Assembly (NCBI GenBank): GCA_029934775.1
Contig: JAOZLO010000178.1
Location: forward strand, 1 to 6,220
Direction of reading: 5' to 3'
Length of the DNA stretch: 6,220 bases
DNA from: Desulfocapsaceae bacterium
Lineage (GTDB): Bacteria; Desulfobacterota; Desulfobulbia; Desulfobulbales; Desulfocapsaceae
The stretch's first letter is position 1, and each line of letters opens with the position of its first letter. The position numbers and the translations under genes were made by a program. Shown here piece by piece: positions 1 through 5,549 of the stretch. The notes under the pieces were generated by a model, which did not search any database, was not told the origin of the DNA, and saw only the letters and a program-made list of their open reading frames with translations.

Positions 1-74
1 TGAGTAGGCACATTGGAAAATTTTGCTACTTCTCCTATTTTAAAATTGATTTTATCTGTAATAATATTTGGCAA
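1..74 (-). CDS. MerR-family transcriptional regulator, N-terminal fragment cut by the window edge
   Basis: The minus strand is open from position 95, just after an in-frame TAG at 98-96, to the left edge. From a TTG at 74-72 it reads MPNIITDKINF followed by KIGEVAKFSNVPT. The IGEVAK-type stretch is the usual opening of the MerR winged-helix DNA-binding domain (first helix and start of the helix-turn-helix). MerR proteins bind promoter dyads as dimers; the effector cannot be known because the C-terminal part lies outside the window. No ATG is available in frame, and the TTG has no clear Shine-Dalgarno, so the exact start is uncertain; CTG at 83-81 is an alternative. A MerR-like gene following ihfA is, as I recall, common in Desulfobacterota. 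The family call rests on only about 24 codons. Confidence 0.68.
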   Translation of the reverse strand, partial: MPNIITDKINFKIGEVAKFSNVPT

Positions 75-141
75 AATGACCAGTTTTGTCCATGTCTAAA
101 AAATGAGTACTTTGCTCCTGAAATACTGTAATAAAAAAACA

Positions 142-175
142 GATAAGCGTAGACTTCGGATAAGCGTAGACTTCG
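142..175. repeat. Perfect tandem duplication of a 17-bp unit
   Basis: The unit GATAAGCGTAGACTTCG occurs at 142-158 and again, without any spacer or mismatch, at 159-175. Each copy contains an imperfect dyad, AAGCGT/AGACTT. It sits in the spacer between ihfA and the merR-like gene, about 70-100 bp upstream of the likely merR start. It could be a paired operator or a simple slippage duplication; the sequence alone does not decide. Confidence 0.9.
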
Positions 176-203
176 AATCAGAAAATTTCTTTTAGCATTC
201 GAA
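172..203. repeat. Inverted repeat, 7-bp arms with 18-bp spacer
   Basis: TTCGAAT at 172-178 and ATTCGAA at 197-203 are perfect complements. In the minus-strand transcript they could form a stem with a further inner AAAA-GAAA-TTTT hairpin (193-182) separated by a 3x3 internal loop. The left arm shares four bases with the second copy of the 17-bp tandem repeat. It is AT-rich and not followed directly by a T-run, so it is not a convincing terminator; an operator or a short mRNA hairpin is possible. Confidence 0.45.
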
Positions 204-289
204 ACATGACCATACCATCAAGGTACTTACATCTTCAAGGCCAAAAAGCTGAATTCTGATTTTTTCCTTTTCAGGGTTAGGCAAAAAAA

Positions 290-601
290 TTATCTATTCA
301 CTCTTTCCCTAAGTTCTTTACTGGGTCGAAAACTAACAGTTTGTCGTTTTTTTATAGTGATAGTTTCGCCAGTGCGAGGATTTCTCCCTTTGCGTGACGA
401 TTTATCCCGAATTGAAAAAGTACCGAAATGGACAAGCTTAATCGGTTCACCTCTTAGAAGAGTCTGTTTCATGCTGTCTAGAAAACTGTCAACCATAAGA
501 GCACAGTTGCTCTGGGAGTATCCAAGTTGGTTAGATAAAGTCTCGGCCAGTTCTCTTCTCGTGAGATTATTATGTTTTGTATTAGTATTTTTGCTATGCA
601 T
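290..601 (-). CDS. ihfA: Integration host factor alpha-type subunit (HU/IHF family)
   Basis: A 103-residue nucleoid protein that bends DNA as a dimer, in IHF as an alpha-beta heterodimer. Residues 13-102 align with the HU/IHF fold: LTRRELAETL opens the first helix, HFGTFSIRDK lies at 58-67, and the DNA-intercalating beta-arm motif GRNPRTGE lies at 72-79 with Pro75. VSFRPSKELRERV (89-101) forms the C-terminal part. The position directly after pheT and the RDK...GRNPRTGE style favour IhfA over IhfB or HU. The ATG overlaps the last codons and TAG of pheT by 8 nt, implying translational coupling; a modest AGGGA lies about 11 nt upstream, inside pheT. About ten polar residues precede the point where E. 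coli IhfA begins, and there is no later Met to start from. No canonical terminator follows. The partner subunit is not in this window. Confidence 0.93.
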   Translation of the reverse strand: MHSKNTNTKHNNLTRRELAETLSNQLGYSQSNCALMVDSFLDSMKQTLLRGEPIKLVHFGTFSIRDKSSRKGRNPRTGETITIKKRQTVSFRPSKELRERVNR

Positions 602-3038
602 CGCGGAAACTTCCCTTGAATTTTTCTGTGAGCAGATGGACTATTTTGGAATGAGATTTCCCCACATTTTTTTCCTTCAGTGTCTTGGTTTGTGATCGAT
701 ATGTGATTGAAAGTGCAACACTTTTAAAGCCTTTTGGTATTTTATCACCTTGGAATATATCAAAAATTTCGGAGCTCTCTATGAGTTTGTCTCTGCTTGA
801 TTGGACGACATTGAGGAGCTCTCCAGAGGACACGCTAAGGGGTACAATGAGAGCAATATCTCTTTTCACTGAAGGGTAGACTGGTAGCGGAGTAAAATTA
901 TTATCTGAGATCTTCAAGTCACACAGGGTATCAAAGTCAAGATCGTAATAATAAACAGCATATTTAATCCCGAAGTTTCTCAGGATGTCAGCTTTTATTT
1001 TTCCAAGGGTGCCAAGAATCTTGTCATTATTACAGAGTACAAGTGAATAGGCTGGTTCAGCGTAAGGTTCACATGTTCCTTTTTCAGGTTGTTTGAACTG
1101 GATAGTTTCTGTGTTGCTGCCGAAAGTGAGGCCTAAGTTGTCAATTATAAACTCTACGCTGCCTTTTGCATCAAAAATATCAACCGAGTCATTCTTATAA
1201 TAAAGGGACGAACTTTCTCCGTATCTATTGCCGGAAAGTACTGCTGTAAGGCGTGTTTTCTCTATGGGTTGCCTGTTTATATCGACAGGGGTAAAAACTT
1301 TTCCTATTTCAAACATCTTTACAGCCGTCTTTTGGAAACTGATGTTTCTTTTGACATTTTCTAAAAGACCGGGCAGGAGCATTGTTCTTAAAATTGCCTG
1401 ATCTTCACTGATTGGGTTAAGAAGAGCAACATTGTGACGTCTTTGATCATTAGGGGAAAGAGATAAGAAATCAGAGTATTTTTCAGAGACAAAACTGTAA
1501 TTAATTGCCTCGGTATAGTTTATAGAGGTGAGATTTATTGAGAGATCACCTCGTCGCTTACGATTACTCTCTTGTACAGGAAAACTGAGATTTACTTTGG
1601 GGAGAGTAACCGGAATATTATCATATCCATATAAACGAGCTATTTCTTCAACGAGGTCAGCTTCTCTTTCTATATCGATCCTAAAAGATGGGGGAGTGAC
1701 TAAAAGCGTGTCAGTGTCTTTATTTTTACAGTCAATGCCTATAGATTCAAGTAATGCTGCCATATCTTCCGAATCAAGGTCGATACCAAGATGATTATTA
1801 GTTCTGGACACACGAAGAGTAAGTGGGGAAGGATCTTTCTGGCCACCGTACACATCGATACCGTCTTCTGGAACCTCACCTCCAGCGATTTCACAAATCA
1901 GATCTACTGCTCGATTGAGAGCTTTAATTGTTATATCAGGATCAACGCCACGTTCAAAACGGTAAGATGCGTCAGTTGAAATATTGATCCTCTTAGCTGT
2001 TTTTCTTATTGATACAGCATTGAAACAGGCACTCTCAAGAAAAATATTTGTGGTTGCATTTGTCACTTCAGAATCTAAACCACCCATGATACCCGCTACA
2101 GCTATAGGTTTTTCACCATCGCAAATCAACAACATATTTGAATCAATTGTGCGTTTGATATTGTCCAGGGTCGTAAACGTTGTTTCATTGCTTCGTGGTG
2201 TTCGCACAACTATTTTGCCATCCGCTAAAGTGTCAAAATCAAATGCATGGAGAGGTTGACCAAATTCAAGCATTACAAAATTAGTGATATCAACAATATT
2301 ATTGATAGGCCGTAATCCCACTGAAATAAGCAGTCTCCTTAACCACCAGGGAGATGGGCCAATTTGTATGTTTTTTATTAATTTCCCAGCATAACGAGGG
2401 CAGAGTTCGTCTGATTCAACTGTAACTGAAAAGTTTGTACTGGTTTGTTTAATCACATCAGTTACGACAGGGATTTGTAGTGGTTTGCTGATAATACCAC
2501 AAATTTCTCTGGCGACTCCGATCAAGGAAGTACAGTCGGGACGATTGGGGGTGAGGTCTATCTCAATTAAAACATCATCAAGACCTGTGGCTTTTATAAA
2601 AGTCTGTCCCTGTTCTGTCCCTTCAGCCAGTTCCATGATCCCGGTATGTTCATCACTGAGTCCCAGTTCTCTCTCTGAGCAAATCATGCCAAATGACTCA
2701 ATGCCTCTGACTTTGGATTTTTTAATTTTAAAATTTCCAGGAAGGATGGTTCCAGGGAGAGCAACGACAACGGACAAACCTTCTCGGACATTTGGAGCAC
2801 CGCAGACTATCTGCACTGTCTCTTTACCGACATCTACATGGCAGAGGTTGAGTTTGTCAGCGTTAGGGTGTTTCTCGCTGGAAATTACTAGTCCAGTTTT
2901 AAGAGGAGAAAGTTCTTGATAAAGGGGGGTTACAGAATCAACCTCCAGGCCAAGCATAGTGAGTCGGTCTGCAAGTTGATCGGGTGAAAGACTTGTCGTA
3001 TCGACATAATCCTGCAGCCAGTTTAAAGTAAACTTCAT
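594..3038 (-). CDS. pheT: Phenylalanine--tRNA ligase beta subunit
   Basis: An 814-residue beta subunit of the cytosolic (alpha-beta)2 phenylalanyl-tRNA synthetase, which charges tRNA-Phe using ATP and proofreads mischarged Tyr. Domains in order: N-terminal segment (1-40); OB-fold tRNA-binding domain about 42-155, with the HPNADKL (57-63) and VCGAPNV (78-84) motifs; B3/B4 editing region about 210-365, with NNIVDITNF (246-254), GQPLHAFD (260-267) and AGIMGG (315-320); B5 domain about 405-480, ending ARLYGYDNIP; a catalytic-like core without catalytic function; and the C-terminal FDX-ACB anticodon-binding domain from about 721 (YPSVKRDIALIV). Length is normal for the bacterial family (about 790-820). 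The ATG lies 17 nt after the pheS stop, with a partial GAAGAG ribosome site close upstream. Its end overlaps ihfA. It appears intact, with no frameshift. Confidence 0.98.
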   Translation of the reverse strand: MKFTLNWLQDYVDTTSLSPDQLADRLTMLGLEVDSVTPLYQELSPLKTGLVISSEKHPNADKLNLCHVDVGKETVQIVCGAPNVREGLSVVVALPGTILPGNFKIKKSKVRGIESFGMICSERELGLSDEHTGIMELAEGTEQGQTFIKATGLDDVLIEIDLTPNRPDCTSLIGVAREICGIISKPLQIPVVTDVIKQTSTNFSVTVESDELCPRYAGKLIKNIQIGPSPWWLRRLLISVGLRPINNIVDITNFVMLEFGQPLHAFDFDTLADGKIVVRTPRSNETTFTTLDNIKRTIDSNMLLICDGEKPIAVAGIMGGLDSEVTNATTNIFLESACFNAVSIRKTAKRINISTDASYRFERGVDPDITIKALNRAVDLICEIAGGEVPEDGIDVYGGQKDPSPLTLRVSRTNNHLGIDLDSEDMAALLESIGIDCKNKDTDTLLVTPPSFRIDIEREADLVEEIARLYGYDNIPVTLPKVNLSFPVQESNRKRRGDLSINLTSINYTEAINYSFVSEKYSDFLSLSPNDQRRHNVALLNPISEDQAILRTMLLPGLLENVKRNISFQKTAVKMFEIGKVFTPVDINRQPIEKTRLTAVLSGNRYGESSSLYYKNDSVDIFDAKGSVEFIIDNLGLTFGSNTETIQFKQPEKGTCEPYAEPAYSLVLCNNDKILGTLGKIKADILRNFGIKYAVYYYDLDFDTLCDLKISDNNFTPLPVYPSVKRDIALIVPLSVSSGELLNVVQSSRDKLIESSEIFDIFQGDKIPKGFKSVALSITYRSQTKTLKEKNVGKSHSKIVHLLTEKFKGSFRDA

Positions 3039-3055
3039 AGCACTCTTCTAAATAG

Positions 3056-4072
3056 CTAAAATTGCGAAAGAAAACGTTGATCGTTTTCATAAAACAGCCT
3101 AATATCATCAATGCCATATTTGAGCATCGCAATACGTTCAATTCCAAGACCAAAGGCAAATCCACTGTATACCTCTGGGTCATATCCGACCATTTTAAAG
3201 ACCTCAGGATCGATCATACCTGAACCGAGTATTTCGAGCCAGCCAGTGTTTTTACAAATCCTGCATCCTACCCCATTGCACATAACACAGGCTATATCAA
3301 CCTCTGCACTAGGTTCAGTGAATGGGAAGAAGCTGGGTCGAAAGCGGAGGGGTAGTTCCTGTTCAAACATTTCACAGGTAAAGACCGTGAGGATTCCTTT
3401 CAGGTCGGCAAAGGAAATATCTTTGTCTACGAGAAACCCTTCAACCTGATGGAACATGGCGGTGTGTGTAATGTCTGAGTCACATCTGTATACTTTACCA
3501 GGAGCAATAACACGCAGAGGAGGCGACTGGGCTTCCATTATTCGAGCCTGCATAGGTGACGTATGAGTTCGCAACAGTATAGAATCACTTACATAGAAGG
3601 TGTCATGCATATCCCGAGCAGGGTGGTGCGCAGGGATATTTAAAGCTTCAAAATTATAGTGATCGGTCTCTACATCAGGTCCTTCTGCGACGGAAAAGCC
3701 CAGCTTTTCAAATATTTGACAGGCTTCATTCATGACCTGGGTAACAGGATGGAGTTTACCTTTTACTGGACATCTTCCAGGTAGGGTGAGGTCAGGGCTA
3801 ATATTATCTTGATCTAGAGTTCCGGAGTCTCTTTTCAGGGAAGCGGACTTTTCTTCAAATAGTTTTTCAACCTTTTTTTTAACACTGTTTGCAAGCTGTC
3901 CGAGGCGGGGCCGGTCTTCTGAAGAAACTGTACCCAATTGTCGCATAATTGTACTGAAGCGACCTTTTCTTCCAAGAAAACGAATTCGAAACTCCTCAAG
4001 TTGACTGTTGCCATTGAGTTGAGAAAGTTCTTCCCTCGCTTCTGTTTCTAAGCTCTGTAACTCATGTTCCAT
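3056..4072 (-). CDS. pheS: Phenylalanine--tRNA ligase alpha subunit
   Basis: The 338-residue catalytic subunit of phenylalanyl-tRNA synthetase, a class II enzyme. An N-terminal coiled-coil arm (about 1-90) is followed by the catalytic domain: HPVTQ at 108-112, HHPARDMHDTF at 149-159, motif 2 around GKVYRCDSD...HTAMFHQVEG (192-212), RPSFFPFTEPSAEVD (245-259) and motif 3 GFAFGLGIER (304-313). Between FTEPSAEVD and GWLEILG lies CVMCNGVGCRIC with Cys262, 265, 270 and 273, a possible metal-binding knuckle absent from E. coli PheS but seen in other bacterial groups. I chose the ATG at 4072 because MEHELQSLE matches the family N-terminus. A TTG at 4096 would add eight unusual residues (TIIFLFI after the start). 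Neither start has a Shine-Dalgarno; the ATG is preceded by an AT-rich stretch. A terminator hairpin separates it from rplT, and pheT follows after 17 nt. Confidence 0.97.
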   Translation of the reverse strand: MEHELQSLETEAREELSQLNGNSQLEEFRIRFLGRKGRFSTIMRQLGTVSSEDRPRLGQLANSVKKKVEKLFEEKSASLKRDSGTLDQDNISPDLTLPGRCPVKGKLHPVTQVMNEACQIFEKLGFSVAEGPDVETDHYNFEALNIPAHHPARDMHDTFYVSDSILLRTHTSPMQARIMEAQSPPLRVIAPGKVYRCDSDITHTAMFHQVEGFLVDKDISFADLKGILTVFTCEMFEQELPLRFRPSFFPFTEPSAEVDIACVMCNGVGCRICKNTGWLEILGSGMIDPEVFKMVGYDPEVYSGFAFGLGIERIAMLKYGIDDIRLFYENDQRFLSQF

Positions 4073-4085
4073 GATAAATAAAAAT

Positions 4086-4091
4086 ATTATA
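4086..4091 (-). promoter_or_regulatory. Possible -10 element (TATAAT) just upstream of pheS
   Basis: A perfect TATAAT hexamer ends 13 nt before the pheS ATG and lies just downstream of the rplT-pheS terminator. No TTGACA-like hexamer is present at 16-18 nt spacing (GACCGG is there instead), and the TG of an extended -10 is one base out of register. If used, the transcript would have a leader of only a few bases. The region is AT-rich, so this may be chance. Confidence 0.25.
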
Positions 4092-4092
4092 G

Positions 4093-4140
4093 TCAAAAAA
4101 ACAACAAGCCGGTCTTTAGTCCTGGAACTAAAACCGGCAT
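4093..4140 (-). CDS. Possible short leader reading frame overlapping the pheS attenuator
   Basis: An ATG at 4140 opens a 15-codon frame, MPVLVPGLKTGLLFF, closed by TGA at 4095-4093. It spans the whole terminator stem and U-run and ends 20 nt before the pheS ATG. It occupies the position of E. coli pheM, the Phe-rich leader peptide of pheST, and ends in two Phe codons (TTT TTT). Against it: those two codons are simply the terminator U-run, they lie downstream of the stem rather than before it as classical attenuation requires, and the ribosome site (GGATTG about 10 nt upstream) is weak. It may well be fortuitous. Confidence 0.22.
   Translation of the reverse strand: MPVLVPGLKTGLLFF
4095..4138 (-). 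terminator. Intrinsic terminator or attenuator between rplT and pheS
   Basis: In the transcript, GCCGGTTTTAGT (4138-4127) pairs with ACTAAA-G-ACCGGC (4120-4108). This gives a 12-bp stem with one bulged G and a 6-nt loop TCCAGG. It is followed by TTGTTG and seven consecutive T (4101-4095). This is a textbook Rho-independent shape. It lies 27 nt after the rplT stop and 22 nt before the pheS ATG, so it should end or attenuate transcription from the ribosomal-protein genes before pheST. E. coli pheST is controlled by an attenuator at the equivalent place. Confidence 0.85.
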
Positions 4141-4165
4141 AAACTTACAATCCAATAACTGACTG

Positions 4166-4522
4166 CTAGGCGTTAGCTTCCTTTGCTAACAGAACTACCT
4201 TAGAGAAAGCATCAGCATCGAGAATGGCGAGATTGGCAAGTACTTTACGATCAAGATCAATATTAGCTTTCTTGAGGCCGCCAATCAAAGTGCTGTAGCT
4301 CATATCGTTCATGCGTGCTCCAGCATTAATACGCGTGATCCAGAGACGACGAAAGTCTCTTTTTTTGGTGCGTCTGTCCCTGTATGCATAAGCTAACGCT
4401 CGATCAACTGCTTCAGTAGCAGTACGGTAAAGACGTGATCGTCCGCCCCTAAAGCCTTTTGCAAGCTTTAGAACTCTATTTCTTCTTCTACGTGCCTTAA
4501 ATCCTCGTGTTACGCGTGGCAT
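4166..4522 (-). CDS. rplT: 50S ribosomal protein L20
   Basis: A 118-residue protein, the same length as E. coli L20, that binds 23S rRNA early in assembly of the large subunit. The start [19 protein letters not shown] is the conserved basic N-terminal extension, and the globular C-terminal domain contains [14 protein letters not shown] and the helix ending [11 protein letters not shown]. The ATG at 4522 is preceded by GAGGAG at 7-nt spacing; an upstream in-frame TTG at 4537 would place the ribosome site inside the protein and is rejected. It follows rpmI after 35 nt and is surely co-transcribed with it. In E. coli and Bacillus, L20 represses its own operon through mRNA structures; a candidate target lies upstream of rpmI here. 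A strong terminator follows. Confidence 0.98.
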   Translation of the reverse strand: MPRVTRGFKARRRRNRVLKLAKGFRGGRSRLYRTATEAVDRALAYAYRDRRTKKRDFRRLWITRINAGARMNDMSYSTLIGGLKKANIDLDRKVLANLAILDADAFSKVVLLAKEANA

Positions 4523-4557
4523 GGGTAAACTCCTCAAATATTACATGCAGTGTAAAA

Positions 4558-4755
4558 TTACATGTAGGGTAAAATCTTCCTTATTGTCTTAGCGTTTGAA
4601 GGATCAACGAGTCCTGATTTTCGTAATCCACGTTTCTGTTTCGTGCTTTTTTTGGTCAAGATATGGCTGGAATACGCTTTGTTGCGTTTAATCTTTCCTG
4701 AGCCAGTAGCTTTAAAGCGCTTCGCTGCGCCTCTGTTAGTTTTCATCTTAGGCAT
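4558..4755 (-). CDS. rpmI: 50S ribosomal protein L35
   Basis: A 65-residue, very basic large-subunit protein of the usual family length. The N-terminal [20 protein letters not shown] and central [16 protein letters not shown] are diagnostic for bL35; the end, KILPYM, resembles the LPYA end of the E. coli protein. The ATG has an AAGGAGA ribosome site 6 nt upstream. It lies between infC and rplT, as in most bacteria. The 143-nt gap from infC is long for this cluster and may carry regulatory RNA structure. Confidence 0.98.
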   Translation of the reverse strand: MPKMKTNRGAAKRFKATGSGKIKRNKAYSSHILTKKSTKQKRGLRKSGLVDPSNAKTIRKILPYM

Positions 4756-4812
4756 GATATTCTCCTTTACATCCTAATATCTTATGTTGTTTAAAGGGAT
4801 AACTTTCAGATT

Positions 4813-4894
4813 CCACAAAAGTTGTCCTTCAACGCAATATATTACAATTTTCTACTCTACAGTTTGATTTAGCTTCAACTTGTATTTCTTGTGG
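4813..4894 (-). promoter_or_regulatory. Candidate L20-responsive mRNA structure in the infC-rpmI spacer
   Basis: In the transcript, CCACAAGA (4894-4887), five bases after the infC stop, can pair with TTTTGTGG (4820-4813): eight pairs, one of them G-U. A small hairpin, GTTG-AAGGA-CAAC (4833-4821), abuts the second strand, allowing coaxial stacking. In E. coli, L20 represses rpmI by binding an mRNA pseudoknot formed by long-range pairing between the infC end and the region before rpmI, so the location fits. The pairing was found by eye, with no conservation or folding support. Confidence 0.3.
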
Positions 4895-4898
4895 GGTG

Positions 4899-5441
4899 TT
4901 AGGCTTTTGGTCCCACAAACATAACCAACTGCCTGCCTTCCATTTTCGGCATTTGAAGAATAACAGCATCTTCTTTGAGGGTATCAGCGATTTTGTTCAT
5001 GGCTTCAAGACCTATTGTCTGAGAATAGACAATTTCTCTTCCTCTAAAGCGCATGGTAAGTTTAACTTTGTTCTTATGTCCAAGAAATTTTTTGATATTT
5101 TTAATCTTAAAATTGAGATCATGTTCATCAGTTTTGGGCCTGAACTTGATCTCTTTTGTTTCTACAACAGTTTGTTTTTTCTTTGCTTCCTGGACTTTTT
5201 TCTGCTGTTCATAACGAAATTTATCGTAATTCATTACCCGACATACAGGAGGATCGGCATTCTCGGATACCAATACCAGATCGAGCCCTGCTTCGTCGGC
5301 AATATTTCGTGCCTCATTTGAAGTTACTACCCCAAGTTGCGAGCCATCGCTACCGATGAGGCGTACATTAGGAAAGCGAATTCCCTCATTTTTCTGCACC
5401 TTAATGTCACGTTTGACCGGGGCCTGTCTTCCTCTTCTGAT
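4899..5441 (-). CDS. infC: Translation initiation factor IF-3, with probable ATC start codon
   Basis: IF-3 binds the 30S subunit, prevents premature 50S joining and checks start codon-anticodon pairing. The N-terminal domain (about 20-85) contains NVRLIGSDGSQLGVV and DPPVCRVMNYDKFRYE; a Lys/Gln-rich linker follows (KKVQEAKKKQ, 81-90). The C-terminal domain carries EIKFRPKTDEHDL, MRFRGREIVYSQ (130-141) and EGRQLVMFVGPKA at the end. The start is the point of interest: GAGGAGG at 5455-5449 lies 7 nt before an in-frame ATC (5441-5439), giving 180 residues that begin RRGRQAPVKR after the initiator. Upstream TTG (5462) and ATT (5459) are in frame, but neither has a ribosome site, and both would put the Shine-Dalgarno inside the gene. 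Rare AUU starts that allow IF-3 to limit its own synthesis are known from E. coli. Family identity is certain; the start is probable. Confidence 0.96.
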   Translation of the reverse strand: MRRGRQAPVKRDIKVQKNEGIRFPNVRLIGSDGSQLGVVTSNEARNIADEAGLDLVLVSENADPPVCRVMNYDKFRYEQQKKVQEAKKKQTVVETKEIKFRPKTDEHDLNFKIKNIKKFLGHKNKVKLTMRFRGREIVYSQTIGLEAMNKIADTLKEDAVILQMPKMEGRQLVMFVGPKA

Positions 5442-5448
5442 AACTTTA

Positions 5449-5455
5449 CCTCCTC
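5449..5455 (-). promoter_or_regulatory. infC ribosome binding site that decides the ATC start
   Basis: The transcript reads GAGGAGG, then TAAAGTT, then ATC: a near-perfect anti-16S match at ideal spacing. No ATG, GTG or TTG lies within reach downstream in any frame that gives IF-3. The first bases of the site can pair in a 4-5 bp hairpin, CTCG (5466-5463) with CGAG (5456-5453), loop TTGATT, which might moderate initiation. Confidence 0.75.
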
Positions 5456-5549
5456 GAATCAACGAGATTGAATGTAAACATCTACCCGGGAATCTGATGA
5501 GCTTATTGCTTCTGTTCTCAGGGCTTGAATTTTGTAAAAATGGAATGTA

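Larger units (their letters stand above)
75..289 (-). other. ihfA-merR intergenic spacer
   Basis: This 215-nt spacer holds the 17-bp tandem repeat, the adjacent inverted repeat and a run of seven T (transcript sense, 139-133). No stable GC-rich stem precedes that run, nor the seven T (289-283) immediately after the ihfA stop codon. A canonical terminator is therefore not seen, and read-through from ihfA into merR is possible. I found no convincing -35/-10 pair; TTGAAG followed 18 nt later by TATGGT (transcript sense, around 235-210) is a weak candidate. No tRNA-like fold is apparent. Confidence 0.5.

Noticed and set aside
52..93. A 13-codon frame starting at ATG 93 upstream of merR as a leader peptide
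   Set aside because: Its nearest Shine-Dalgarno-like CAGGAG is about 20 nt away, it has no notable composition, and it overlaps the probable merR frame.
133..175. Seven T after the tandem repeats (139-133, transcript sense) as a terminator
   Set aside because: Each repeat can form only a 3-bp AAG/CTT stem and the TTCGAAT stem is over 30 nt away; there is no GC-rich hairpin next to the T-run.
142..175. Tandem repeat as a CRISPR fragment
   Set aside because: The two 17-bp units abut without a spacer, and no cas gene is present.
283..292. Seven T directly after the ihfA stop as a terminator tail
   Set aside because: The preceding coding sequence shows no stable stem, so a Rho-independent terminator is not supported.
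2485..2919. A 144-codon open frame on the plus strand opposite pheT, and similar plus-strand frames elsewhere
   Set aside because: They lie wholly antisense to intact conserved genes, show no family motif, and none has a sensible operon context; they are shadow frames.
4073..4096. TTG at 4096 as the pheS start
   Set aside because: It has no ribosome site, lies in the terminator T-run, and adds residues not typical of PheS; ATG at 4072 matches the family N-terminus.
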